A stretch of DNA of 64,000 nucleotides from Deltaproteobacteria bacterium (GTDB lineage: Bacteria; Myxococcota_A; UBA9160; UBA6930). Positions within the stretch are counted from its first letter, which is position 1. The number at the start of each line of letters is the position of its first letter. This document shows, one piece after another, positions 52,668-61,387 of this stretch. Under the pieces are notes generated by a model. The model did not search any database. It was given only the letters and a program-made list of their open reading frames with translations, and was not told where the DNA came from. The DNA lies in assembly GCA_028817435.1 (NCBI GenBank), contig JAPPPQ010000017.1:310001-374000 (forward strand), given 5' to 3'. The translations under genes were made by a program, and so were the position numbers.

Positions 52668-53711
52668 GTGACCACAGCCGCCAGTCCTTCCCGCGCCGCC
52701 GGGCGCGCGCAGTCCCGGGAGAAAATCGGCCAGCCGGTCCAAACGCAGGGCCAAATGCGGGGCCGGACGCGCATCGAAACCAGCGTGGTGGACGGCCTCG
52801 GGCTCGCCCGGAAGCTGCGCGCCGAAATGGCAGCGCAGGTCGCCGCGCTTACCGGTTCGGCCGCCGCTGCCGAAGGGGCTGCCGCCGTGGCTGAGCGGCC
52901 GGCCGCCAGCGCCTTCCACTCGGGCGCGCGCCCGCCCTGCTTGGTCACGCTGCGCGTGGGAGAGGACCCCGCCAGCCGCGCCTATGTGGCGGGCAAGCAC
53001 CGCGCCTGCCGCCGCGCCGGCTTCACCTCGCGGAATCTCGAACTGCCGGCAAACACCTCGCAAAAGGAATTGCTGGCGCAGATTGAAGCGCTGAACCAGG
53101 ACGGCGAAGTGGACGGCATTCTGGTGCAGCTTCCGCTGCCGAAGGGGCTTGACGCCGTGGCCGCCGCCTGCGCCATTGCCGCCGAAAAGGATGTGGACGG
53201 CGTGGGGCCGGTGAACGCCGGGCGATTGCTGGTGGGCGGCGCGGGGTTGTTTCCATGCACGCCGCTCGGCATTCTCGCAATCCTCGACCACTACGGGGTG
53301 GAGCTTCGCGGCGCACACGCCGTGGTAATTGGGCGCAGCAACATCGTCGGCAAGCCCGTCTCGCTGCTGCTGCAGCGGCGCGACGCCACCGTGACCATGT
53401 GCCACTCGCGCAGCCGCAATCTGCCCGAGATTTGCCAAAGCGCCGACCTGCTGGTGGCCTGCACCGGCGTGCCGCGGCTGGTGAAGGCCGGCTGGATACA
53501 GCCCGGCGCAGCGGTGATGGATGTGGGCGCCACTTACGTAAACGGCAAATCTGGAAACCTGGAAGGCCCGGTGGGCGATGTGGATTTCGAGGCCGCCCTG
53601 GGCCGCGCCGGGCTGATTACGCCGCACCGCCGGGGCGTGGGGCCAATGACCATCACCATGCTGCTGCGCAACACTCTGGACGCCTGGTGCCAACGCATGG
53701 GCGCAGCGTAA
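52668..53711 (+). CDS. folD: Methylenetetrahydrofolate dehydrogenase / cyclohydrolase
   Basis: Interconverts 5,10-methylene-, methenyl- and 10-formyl-THF. Motifs: GEDPASRAYVAGKHRAC with catalytic Tyr and Lys, GILVQLPLPKGLD, CTPLGILAILDHYGVEL, GRSNIVGKPVSLLLQ and GVGPMTITMLLRNT. The N-terminus carries about 45 extra residues and an Ala-rich insertion near residue 65. GTG 52668 has GGAGG upstream; ATG 52755 is an alternative. It leads directly into the glycine cleavage operon. Confidence 0.94.
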   Translation: MTTAASPSRAAGRAQSREKIGQPVQTQGQMRGRTRIETSVVDGLGLARKLRAEMAAQVAALTGSAAAAEGAAAVAERPAASAFHSGARPPCLVTLRVGEDPASRAYVAGKHRACRRAGFTSRNLELPANTSQKELLAQIEALNQDGEVDGILVQLPLPKGLDAVAAACAIAAEKDVDGVGPVNAGRLLVGGAGLFPCTPLGILAILDHYGVELRGAHAVVIGRSNIVGKPVSLLLQRRDATVTMCHSRSRNLPEICQSADLLVACTGVPRLVKAGWIQPGAAVMDVGATYVNGKSGNLEGPVGDVDFEAALGRAGLITPHRRGVGPMTITMLLRNTLDAWCQRMGAA

Positions 53712-54826
53712 GCGCGCTGCTGCAGACTCCCCTTCACGCAGTCCACGAGTCTCTCGCTGCGCGGCTGGTTCCCTTTGCGGGCTTTTCCATGCCGCTGCAC
53801 TACGGGAGCATTCTGGCCGAGCACCGCGCGGTGCGCGAGCGCGCGGGGCTCTTCGATGTCTCGCATATGGGGCAGATTCACCTGGAAGGCCCCGGCGCGT
53901 GCGAGGCGCTGGAACGCCTGCTCTGTTGCCCCGTCGCCTCGCTGCGCCCCGGCCGCGTGCGCTACGGCATGCTCTGCAACGAAGCGGGCGGCGTGGTGGA
54001 CGATGTCACCCTCTACCGGCTCGATGCGGAGCGCTTCTTTTTGTGCGTGAACGCGGCGAACATCGAAAAGGACTGGCGCTGGATCGCCCGCCACTGCGGC
54101 GCGCGGCAATTTCCGCAAGTGCAATTGCAAGATCGCAGCGCAGCCACCGCGCTGCTGGCGCTGCAAGGCCCCGCCGCCGGTGAAATCATCGCCCTGCTGT
54201 TGCCCGATGCATTGCGCACGCCGCTGCGCCGCTTTCAGTGCGCCGAGCTGCGCTGGAGGGATGCGCCGCTGCTGCTCTCGCGCACCGGCTACACCGGCGC
54301 CGATGGCTTCGAGCTCTACTGCCCGGCGCAAGGCGGCGCGGCGCTGTGGCAGGCCATCCTGGAAGCCGGCGCAGCGCACGGGGTTTCGCCCTGCGGACTC
54401 GGCGCGCGCGACACCCTGCGCCTGGAAGCCGCCCTGCCCCTCTACGGCAACGAGCTCGACGACGAAACCTCGCCCCTGGAAGCGGGGCTGGGGCGCTTTG
54501 TAAAGCTCGCCGCGGGGGACTTTGTGGGGGCGGAGGCCCTCCGCGCCCAGGAGAGCCGGGGCGCGGCCAAGCGCCTGGCGGGCTTCGAGCTGCTCTCTCC
54601 CGGCGTGGCCCGCAGCGGCTGCGCCATTATCGCAGACCCGGCGCAGTCCGGCGGGGCGCAGCGGCAGCTCGGGGTGGTGACCTCGGGAGCGCCCTCCCCC
54701 AGCCTCGGAAAATCCATCGGCCTCGGCTACTTTCCGCCGGAGCTGGCAACGCACGGCAGCCGCTTCGCAGTGCTGGTGCGCGGCAGGCCGCTGGCCGCGC
54801 GCGTGGCCGCAACGCCCTTTCTCTAA
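53687..54826 (+). CDS. gcvT: Aminomethyltransferase, glycine cleavage T protein
   Basis: Transfers the aminomethyl C1 unit from lipoylated H protein to THF. LLQTPLHAVHESLAARLVPF, LFDVSHMGQIHLEGPGACEA, RTGYTGADGFELYCPA and GKSIGLGYFPPE are all GcvT hallmarks. 379 residues if started at GTG 53687, which overlaps folD by 25 bases; the conserved part starts about ten codons later. First of gcvT-H-PA-PB. Confidence 0.94.
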   Translation: MPTHGRSVSALLQTPLHAVHESLAARLVPFAGFSMPLHYGSILAEHRAVRERAGLFDVSHMGQIHLEGPGACEALERLLCCPVASLRPGRVRYGMLCNEAGGVVDDVTLYRLDAERFFLCVNAANIEKDWRWIARHCGARQFPQVQLQDRSAATALLALQGPAAGEIIALLLPDALRTPLRRFQCAELRWRDAPLLLSRTGYTGADGFELYCPAQGGAALWQAILEAGAAHGVSPCGLGARDTLRLEAALPLYGNELDDETSPLEAGLGRFVKLAAGDFVGAEALRAQESRGAAKRLAGFELLSPGVARSGCAIIADPAQSGGAQRQLGVVTSGAPSPSLGKSIGLGYFPPELATHGSRFAVLVRGRPLAARVAATPFL

Positions 54827-54848
54827 CGCCAATTACCGGGAGCCCATC

Positions 54849-55247
54849 TTGGCCGAATACCAGTTGCCGGAAACGCTGCGCTATACCCGCGAGGACGAAT
54901 GGCTGCGCCCGGCAGAGGACGGAAGCGCTGTGGTGGGCATTACCGATTACGCGCAACAGCAACTCGGCGATGTGGTGTTCGTCGAGCTTCCCGAGCCCGG
55001 CGCGGTGCTGCAGCAGGGCGAAGCCTGCGGCGCCATCGAGTCGGTGAAGACCGTCGCCGAACTCTTTGCGCCGGTGTCGGGAGAAGTGGCGCGCTGCAAC
55101 CAGGAACTGGCCCAGCGCCCCGAGGCGGTGAACGAAGACTGCTACGGCGGCGGCTGGATTCTCGCCATGGTGCCCTCGCAGCCGGCGGAACTCGACGGCC
55201 TGCTCGACGCTGCGGCCTACGCGCAACACATCGCAGACCGGGAGTAA
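54849..55247 (+). CDS. gcvH: Glycine cleavage H protein
   Basis: Lipoyl carrier of the glycine cleavage system. 132 residues with GITDYAQQQLGDVVFVELPE and the lipoylation site ESVKTVAELFAPVSGEV. TTG start at 54849 fits the family N-terminus; the ribosome-binding site CGGGAG lies about ten bases upstream. Confidence 0.96.
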   Translation: MAEYQLPETLRYTREDEWLRPAEDGSAVVGITDYAQQQLGDVVFVELPEPGAVLQQGEACGAIESVKTVAELFAPVSGEVARCNQELAQRPEAVNEDCYGGGWILAMVPSQPAELDGLLDAAAYAQHIADRE

Positions 55248-55264
55248 CCCGGCAGAGTCCGCCG

Positions 55265-56599
55265 CTGCGCTACATCCCCCACACCGACGAAGAGATCCGC
55301 TGCATGCTGCGCCGCGCGGGGTGCAGTTCGCTGGACGAGCTCTTCCAGTGCATTCCGCCGCCGCTGCGGCGGGCGGGCGCGCTGAATTTGCCCGAAGCCG
55401 GCAGCGAGCAGGAGGTGCTGGCCCGGCTCGAAGCGCTGGCCGCGCGCAACGAAAACGCCGCCGCCATGGATTGCTTCCTCGGCGCAGGCTGCTACGCGCA
55501 CTTTTTGCCGAGCGCGGTGGATGCGCTGGTCTCCCGGGCCGAGTTCACCACCAGCTACACGCCCTACCAGGCCGAGATCAGCCAGGGAACGCTGCAGGCG
55601 GTTTTCGAGTGGCAGACCATGCTCTGCGGCCTGACCGGACTTGAAGTCGCCAACGCCTCGCTCTACGACGGCGCTTCCGCCACTGCCGAGGCGGCGCTGA
55701 TGGCGCTGCGCATTACCCGCCGCCGCAAAGTGGTGGCGAGCGCCGGGCTGCATCCGCACACGCTGCAGGTGCTGCGCACTTATCTGCGCGCTCTGGGCGC
55801 AGAGCTTCGCGTGCTGCCGGCGGCGGCAGATGGACGCACGGCCGCGCCCGCCGATTTGTGTGACGACACCGCCTGTCTGGTGGTGCAGCAGCCGGGCTTT
55901 CTCGGCGTCGTCGAGGAAATTGCCCCGCTGGCGCAGGCCGCTCATGCTGCGGGCGCGCTGTGCATTGCAACGCACTCCGAAGCCCTGGCGCTGGCATTGC
56001 TGCGCGCGCCCGGCGCGCTGGGCGCAGACATTGCCTGCGGCGAAGCGCAGAGCTTCGGCGTGCCCATGAGCTTCGGCGGCCCGCACCTGGGTTTTCTGGC
56101 CGCGCGCCGCGAGTTTTTGCGGCAAATGCCGGGCCGCCTGGTGGGGCAGACCGAAGACTCCACCGGCAAGCGCGGCTTCGTGCTGACCCTGGCGACCCGG
56201 GAACAGCACATCCGCCGCGAGCGCGCGACCTCGAATGTGTGCACCAACCAGGGTCTGTGCCTGCTCATGGCCACTATCTATCTCTCGCTGCTCGGACGCC
56301 GGGGGCTGGCCGAGCTGGCGCGGCTCAACCTGGCCAAGGCCGAGTTTGCAAAATCGCTGGTGCGCCGGACCCCCGGACTCTCGCTGCCGCTCTCCGCCCC
56401 CACCTTCAACGAATTCGCCGTCGGCGTTCCCGACGCCGCCGCCGCGCTGGCGCGGGCGCGCGATGCCGGATGCATCGGCGGGCTGGATCTCGCGCCCTTC
56501 GCCCCGCAACTCGGCCCCGCGCTGTTGATCTGCACCACCGAACTGTGCAGCCGCGCCGCCATCGAGCGGCTGGTGGCCGCGCTGGCCGGCGTCCAATGA
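55265..56599 (+). CDS. gcvPA: Glycine dehydrogenase (decarboxylating) subunit 1
   Basis: N-terminal half of the split P protein. The family N-terminus RYIPHTDEEI is present only if translation begins at CTG 55265; ATG 55304 (MLRRAGCSS) would remove it and no ATG, GTG or TTG lies between the gcvH stop and this CTG in frame. CTG is therefore the likely start, a rare codon. Motifs: GAGCYAHFLPSAVDALVSRA, TSYTPYQAEISQGTLQAVFE, GEAQSFGVPMSFGGPHLGFL. 444 residues, overlapping gcvPB as ATGA. Confidence 0.93.
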   Translation: MRYIPHTDEEIRCMLRRAGCSSLDELFQCIPPPLRRAGALNLPEAGSEQEVLARLEALAARNENAAAMDCFLGAGCYAHFLPSAVDALVSRAEFTTSYTPYQAEISQGTLQAVFEWQTMLCGLTGLEVANASLYDGASATAEAALMALRITRRRKVVASAGLHPHTLQVLRTYLRALGAELRVLPAAADGRTAAPADLCDDTACLVVQQPGFLGVVEEIAPLAQAAHAAGALCIATHSEALALALLRAPGALGADIACGEAQSFGVPMSFGGPHLGFLAARREFLRQMPGRLVGQTEDSTGKRGFVLTLATREQHIRRERATSNVCTNQGLCLLMATIYLSLLGRRGLAELARLNLAKAEFAKSLVRRTPGLSLPLSAPTFNEFAVGVPDAAAALARARDAGCIGGLDLAPFAPQLGPALLICTTELCSRAAIERLVAALAGVQ

Positions 56600-58107
56600 G
56601 CGGCGCACCCCAAGGCGGCGCGGCCAACGCCGCGGGCGGTCTGGCCTACGAGGAGCCGCTGATCTTCGAGCAGAGCCGCCCCGGCCGCCGCGGCGCAGAG
56701 CTACCGCGCTGCGATGTCCCCGAGGTGGACGCCGCCGCGCTGCTGGGAGAGAACCTGCGCGAGGATCTGCCCGCCCTGCCCGAGCTCTCCGAGGTGGAGG
56801 TGGTGCGCCACTTCACGCGGCTCTCCACCTGGAACGCCGCCGTGGATCTCGGCCTCTATCCGTTGGGCTCTTGCACCATGAAATACAACCCCAAGTTGAA
56901 CGAGCGCGTGGCGCGGCTGCCGGGTTTCGCCTGGGCGCACCCGCTTTCGCCGGCGGCAGAGGTGCAGGGCCTGCTCGAACTCTGCTTCGAACTGGAGGGC
57001 TTTCTGGCCGAGATCAGCGGCATGGATTGCGTCACCCTGCAGCCCGCCGCCGGGGCGCAGGGCGAGCTGGCGGGTTTGATGATGATCCGCGCGCACTTCG
57101 AGCAGCGCGGCGAACCGCGCAGCAAGGTGCTGGTGCCCGATACCGCCCACGGCACCAATCCCGCAAGCGCCGCGCTGAACGGCTACCAGGTGCAGACCGT
57201 CGCCTCCGGCGCGGACGGCGTGCTGCACCCCGGCGCGCTCAAAGCCGCCATGGATGAGACCGTCGCCGCGCTGATGATCACCAACCCGAACACCTTGGGG
57301 CTTTTCGAAGATCACATTGCGGAGCTTTGCGAAATCGTCCACGCCCAGGGCGGGCTGGTGTATGGCGACGGCGCGAACCTGAACGCCCTGCTCGGCGTCG
57401 CAAGACCGGGAGACATGGGCCTGGATGTGATGCACATGAATCTGCACAAGACTTTTTCCACGCCTCACGGCGGCGGCGGCCCCGGCGCGGGGCCGGTGGC
57501 GGTGAAGCGCGTCCTCGCCCCCTACCTGCCCACGCCCCGGGTGCAGCGCGGCCCGGACGGGCGCTTCGCTTGGCGCGATGACGCGCCCCACTCCATCGGC
57601 CGCCTGCACGGCGGCCACGGCAATGTGGGAATGCTGCTGCGCGCCTACGCCTACATTCTCTCGCTGGGCGCGGCCGGTCTGCGGCGCTGCGCCGAAGCCG
57701 CGGTGCTGAATGCCAATTATCTGCTGGCCCGGCTGCGCGGCGCATGGCATCTGCCCTACGACCGGCCCGTCATGCACGAGTGCGTGCTCTCGGACCGCGC
57801 GCTGCAGGCCAGCGGTGTCTCCACGCTGGATGTGGCGAAGCGGCTGATTGACCACGGCTATCATCCGCCCACCATCTACTTCCCGCTCACCGTCCCCGGC
57901 GCGCTGATGATCGAACCCACCGAGAGCGAGAGCCTCGAGGGCCTGGACCGCTTTGCCGACACGCTGCTGCAGATCGCCGAAGAGGCCCGGCGCGATCCCG
58001 CGCTGCTGCACGGCGCGCCGCACCGCACGCGTCACCGGCGTCTGGACGAGACCCGCGCCGCCCGCAAGCCCGTGCTGCGCTGGACGCCACAGGAGGAGTC
58101 CGCATGA
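56596..58107 (+). CDS. gcvPB: Glycine dehydrogenase (decarboxylating) subunit 2
   Basis: C-terminal PLP-binding half of the P protein. LGSCTMKYNPKLNERVARLP, PDTAHGTNPASAALNG, VYGDGANLNALLGVARPGD and the PLP lysine in MNLHKTFSTPHGGGGPG. 503 residues. Split gcvPA/gcvPB is typical of many deep-branching and Gram-positive bacteria and of some Gram-negative ones, but not of enterobacteria. Confidence 0.96.
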   Translation: MSGAPQGGAANAAGGLAYEEPLIFEQSRPGRRGAELPRCDVPEVDAAALLGENLREDLPALPELSEVEVVRHFTRLSTWNAAVDLGLYPLGSCTMKYNPKLNERVARLPGFAWAHPLSPAAEVQGLLELCFELEGFLAEISGMDCVTLQPAAGAQGELAGLMMIRAHFEQRGEPRSKVLVPDTAHGTNPASAALNGYQVQTVASGADGVLHPGALKAAMDETVAALMITNPNTLGLFEDHIAELCEIVHAQGGLVYGDGANLNALLGVARPGDMGLDVMHMNLHKTFSTPHGGGGPGAGPVAVKRVLAPYLPTPRVQRGPDGRFAWRDDAPHSIGRLHGGHGNVGMLLRAYAYILSLGAAGLRRCAEAAVLNANYLLARLRGAWHLPYDRPVMHECVLSDRALQASGVSTLDVAKRLIDHGYHPPTIYFPLTVPGALMIEPTESESLEGLDRFADTLLQIAEEARRDPALLHGAPHRTRHRRLDETRAARKPVLRWTPQEESA

Positions 58108-59735
58108 GTGTCAACGGCAGCGCCCACTGGAACGCCGCGGGCGGCGCGCTGCTGGCGCTGCTCTGCGCCTGCAGCGGCGGCGGCGGCGGCAGCAGCGCGC
58201 CGCAACAGAATGTGCTGCAGGCTCCCGGCGCAACGCCCAGCGTCGCCCGGGAGCGCGAGGCGGGCTTCAAGGCCGACTCGGATATCCGCGCGAAACTGCG
58301 CGCCCAGGGGCGGCTGATAGACGACCCGCTGGCGCTGGGCTTTCTGAACGACCTGGGCCAGAGCCTGGTGCGCCACCTGGAGCCGCAGCCTTTCGTCTAT
58401 CGCTTCCGCATTGTGAAGGATCCCTCGCTCAACGCTTTTGCGCTGCCCGGCGGCGCCATTTACTTCAACTCGGGCACCATTCTCGAAGCCAACGATCTGG
58501 ACGAGTTGGCCGGAGTGATGGCCCACGAGATCGCCCATTCCAAGCGGCACCACTGGATGCGCCGCCAGAAGGCCACCGCGCTGCCCAGCCTGGTGACGCA
58601 GATCGTCGGCATTGGACTCGCCGCGGCGACGGGAGATGTGGCGCCGCTGGTGGTGGCCGAGGGCGTGAACCAGGCGCTGCGCCTGAAGCACACCCGCGAA
58701 TTCGAGGAAGAAGCCGACACCGTGGGCACCGCCTTCATGGTGCGCGCGGGCTACGACCCCCTCGGCATGGCCGTGTTCTTCGACCGCCTGAACTCCGGCA
58801 AGGATCGCCCCGGCTACACGCTGCCGCCCTATCTCTACAGCCACCCCCGCTCCGAAGTGCGCGCGCTGGACGCCGTGGAGCGCGCGCGCAGCACCACCAT
58901 TCCCGGCAGCGTGGATCCCAAAGTGCGAAACGGCTTCCGCCCCGCCCAGTTGCGTTTGGCGCTGTTGGTGGACCAGGGCCGCACCACTTTGCAGCCAAAT
59001 CTCCCCGCGCCAAACCGCGCGCTGGCCAATGCATCGCTGAACGAGGCCCGGCGCCTCGCCGAGTCGGGCGACGGACTCGCCGCCGCCGCTGTGCTGCAAT
59101 CTGCCGAGCGCCGCGAGCCGAACGATCCGCGCCTGCCCTTCCGGCGCGGCGAACTGCTCGCCGCCGCCGGTCACAGCGCCGACGCCATCGCCGCCTATCG
59201 CCGCGCGCTGGAACTCGATCCCAACACGGCGCTGGCCCACTACCGGCTGGCGCTGGCGCTGAAAGAGCTGGGCGAGCGGGGCGACGCCGTCTTTCACCTG
59301 GAGCAGGCGCAGGGGCGGCTGAACCGTCAGGGCGCATTGCTGCACAGTGTCGAGGCCGAACTGTTGCGGCTGATCTTTCCCGTGGTGCGCCGCGCGGGTC
59401 TGGTGGCCGGCGGTCAGGACATCCGCAACATCCCGACTTTGGTGCAGCGCAGCCGGGAGCAATTCGATGCGGATGCCGGGCGCGTGGTGTGGTGGGCCGA
59501 AATTGAGCCGCAGTGGAAAGAGCGCCGCTCTGAAATTGAAGTGCGCTGGATTGATCCCGGCGGCGCAGTGGTGGCGCAGGGCAAAGTCGCCCACGATTCC
59601 AGCAACTACACCTTCGCCGCGCTGGATCCGCCCCCCGGCGGCGAGGCGCGGCGTCTCGGCATTTGGCAGGCCGAGGCCGTTCTCGACGGCGAGCGCATCG
59701 TCCGCAAAGCATTCCGCATCACGCCGCCGGAATAA
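58104..59735 (+). CDS. M48-family metalloprotease lipoprotein with TPRs (BepA-like)
   Basis: 543 residues. Signal with possible lipobox LCAC (Cys23), zinc protease domain VMAHEIAHSKRHHWM (HExxH, H141-H145) with downstream Glu cluster FEEEAD (201-205), then TPR-like helices (AAVLQSAERREPNDPRLPFR, AIAAYRRALELDPNTALAHY). This is the BepA/YfgC layout, periplasmic quality control of outer-membrane proteins. C-terminal ~130 residues are a beta-rich domain I cannot name. ATGA overlap with gcvPB makes it part of the gcv transcript, an unexpected partnership. Confidence 0.9.
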   Translation: MSVNGSAHWNAAGGALLALLCACSGGGGGSSAPQQNVLQAPGATPSVAREREAGFKADSDIRAKLRAQGRLIDDPLALGFLNDLGQSLVRHLEPQPFVYRFRIVKDPSLNAFALPGGAIYFNSGTILEANDLDELAGVMAHEIAHSKRHHWMRRQKATALPSLVTQIVGIGLAAATGDVAPLVVAEGVNQALRLKHTREFEEEADTVGTAFMVRAGYDPLGMAVFFDRLNSGKDRPGYTLPPYLYSHPRSEVRALDAVERARSTTIPGSVDPKVRNGFRPAQLRLALLVDQGRTTLQPNLPAPNRALANASLNEARRLAESGDGLAAAAVLQSAERREPNDPRLPFRRGELLAAAGHSADAIAAYRRALELDPNTALAHYRLALALKELGERGDAVFHLEQAQGRLNRQGALLHSVEAELLRLIFPVVRRAGLVAGGQDIRNIPTLVQRSREQFDADAGRVVWWAEIEPQWKERRSEIEVRWIDPGGAVVAQGKVAHDSSNYTFAALDPPPGGEARRLGIWQAEAVLDGERIVRKAFRITPPE

Positions 59736-59753
59736 GCCGGCGGGCCACTCGGG

Positions 59754-59849
59754 CGGAAGCGGACGGGAATCGAACCCGCCGGAATTGCGTTGCTGCAATT
59801 CCCACCGGATTTGAAGTCCGGGCGAGGCGCCAGCACTCGAAACGCTTCC
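59754..59849 (-). tRNA. selC: tRNA-Sec (selenocysteine, anticodon TCA)
   Basis: A 96-base gene on the minus strand. The anticodon arm CCGGA-CTTCAAA-TCCGG (TCA at 59814-59812) matches E. coli selC in its loop. The long extra arm is a perfect 8-bp hairpin GGAATTGC/GCAATTCC (59781-59802), the T arm GCGGG-TTCGATT-CCCGT is intact, discriminator G73 is present and the acceptor GGAAGCG pairs with CGCTTCC. The eighth acceptor pair expected in bacterial tRNA-Sec is a T-C mismatch here. CCA is not encoded (GCCC follows). It lies between the M48 gene and the HPF-like gene; selA, selB and selD are not in the window. Confidence 0.93.
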
Positions 59850-59960
59850 ACCGCCGAGCATAGCCTGCTGGCGCTTGACTCTGCCGGGGCGGCGGCGCAA
59901 TTTGTCCGGTGGAGCAAAACCTCAGAACGCGGGCACGCGCCGGGCAACGGGGGAAAGCCA

Positions 59961-60305
59961 ATGAGCGACGCCATCGTCGACATTCACTTTCGGGATATGC
60001 CGGTGGATGAGGAGTTGCGCGCAGAACTGCAGAAGCGCTGCGCCGCGCTGGCCCGGGAGTTTCCCGAACTCACCCACCTGGAGCTCTCGCTGGCCCCCGA
60101 CGGCGGCGGCCACGCCGCCACGGGGCACGCCAGCGGCAAGGCCACCCAAGTGGCGAGCCACGCCAGCGGCGCAGAGCCCGGCCCATGCGCCGAGCGCCTG
60201 CTCGACAAGCTGCGCCAGCAACTGCGCCGCCACCACGACAAGCGCATCTTCAGCCACCGCCGGGAGGCCCAGCAGCGCCACCCCCGCCGCACGCCGCAGA
60301 GCTAA
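59961..60305 (+). CDS. HPF/RaiA-like ribosome-associated protein
   Basis: 114 residues. VDIHFRDMPVDEELRAELQK at the N-terminus and AERLLDKLRQQLRRHHDKRI at the C-terminus match the two ends of the short hibernation-promoting/RaiA family. The middle has a Gly/His/Ala/Ser-rich stretch (GGGHAATGHASGKATQVASH) in place of part of the usual beta-sheet. ATG 59961 follows GGGGAAAG. Likely binds the 30S decoding centre in slow growth; the weak middle lowers certainty. Convergent with rlmN by four bases. Confidence 0.75.
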   Translation: MSDAIVDIHFRDMPVDEELRAELQKRCAALAREFPELTHLELSLAPDGGGHAATGHASGKATQVASHASGAEPGPCAERLLDKLRQQLRRHHDKRIFSHRREAQQRHPRRTPQS

Positions 60306-61387
60306 CGCGGCCCGCCCGCAACGCCGGGGCGCGGCCCGCCGCGCGCGGCACTGAGGCGCGGCTCGCCGCGCGCCGCGAGCTGGCCGCAGGCGGCCTCGAT
60401 ATCTGCGCCCCGGCTGCGGCGCAAAGTAACGGTGAGTCCGCGCCGGGTGAGCTCGCCCAGAAAGCGCTCGGCGGCCTCCGGGGACGGGGGGCGATAGGGC
60501 GCATCGGGGTGCGGGTTCATGGGAATCAGATTCACTTTGGAGGGCAGGCCGCGCAGCAGTGCGGCGAGGCGGCGCGCCTCTGCGGGAGAATCGTTCACGC
60601 CGTCCATCAGCGTGTATTCGAAGAACACCGGGCGGCGGCGCGAGAGCCCCGGCAGCGCGCGCAACGCCTCCAGCAATGCCGCAATGGGATAGCGCCGGTT
60701 CAGCGGCACCAGCACATCGCGCAGTTCGTCGCGGGTGGCGTGCAGCGAAACCGCCAAATTCACGGGAGACTGCGACACCAGTTCTGCAATGCGCGGCAGC
60801 ACCCCCGCCGTGGAAACCGTGACGCGCCGGGGCGCCAGTGCGAAGGCGCGGGGATGCAACAGCGTGCGCAGCGCTTCCAGCACATTGCGCAGATTCAACA
60901 ACGGCTCGCCCATGCCCATGAAGACGACATGGGTGATGCGCCGCCCCGGCGGCAGCGCCTCGCGCATGCGGCAGAACTGATCCACAATCTCCGCCGTGCT
61001 GAGATTGCGCAGCAGGCCCATGGCGCCCGTGGCGCAAAAGGCGCAGGCCAGCGGGCAGCCCACCTGCGTGGAAACGCAGAGCGTGGTGCGCCGCCGCTCG
61101 GGAATCAGCACGGCCTCAATCAACGCGCCATCCGCAGCGCGCAACGCGCCCTTCAAAGTGCCGTCCGCCGCCTGCGCGACTCCCTCGATCTCGAGGGCGC
61201 GGGTGTGAAAACGCGCCGCCAGCGCCGAGCGCAACGGCCGCCCGAGATCGGTCATGGCGCCGAAGTCCTCCACGCCCCGGGCGTAGAGCCAGCCGGCCAG
61301 TTGCCCGGCGCGGTAACCCGGCAGCCCCTCTTGCTGCAACAGCGCGCGCAGCGATTCCGGCGCGTAATCCTTGATGTTCAGCCGCAG
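60302..61387 (-). CDS. rlmN: Dual-specificity rRNA/tRNA methyltransferase RlmN
   Basis: Radical-SAM enzyme that methylates A2503 of 23S rRNA and A37 of some tRNAs at C2. The cluster motif CPLACAFC (C111, C115, C118) is clear, with FMGMGEPLLNLRNVLEALR and VNLAVSLHATRDELRDVLVP. No ATG, GTG or TTG fits the conserved N-terminus RLNIKDYAPESL: CTG 61387 has GGAGG eight bases upstream (within trmB) and CTG 61381 overlaps the trmB stop as CTGA. A GTG at 61441 would add 18 unconserved residues. 361 residues from 61387. Confidence 0.94.
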   Translation of the reverse strand: MRLNIKDYAPESLRALLQQEGLPGYRAGQLAGWLYARGVEDFGAMTDLGRPLRSALAARFHTRALEIEGVAQAADGTLKGALRAADGALIEAVLIPERRRTTLCVSTQVGCPLACAFCATGAMGLLRNLSTAEIVDQFCRMREALPPGRRITHVVFMGMGEPLLNLRNVLEALRTLLHPRAFALAPRRVTVSTAGVLPRIAELVSQSPVNLAVSLHATRDELRDVLVPLNRRYPIAALLEALRALPGLSRRRPVFFEYTLMDGVNDSPAEARRLAALLRGLPSKVNLIPMNPHPDAPYRPPSPEAAERFLGELTRRGLTVTLRRSRGADIEAACGQLAARGEPRLSAARGGPRPGVAGGPR

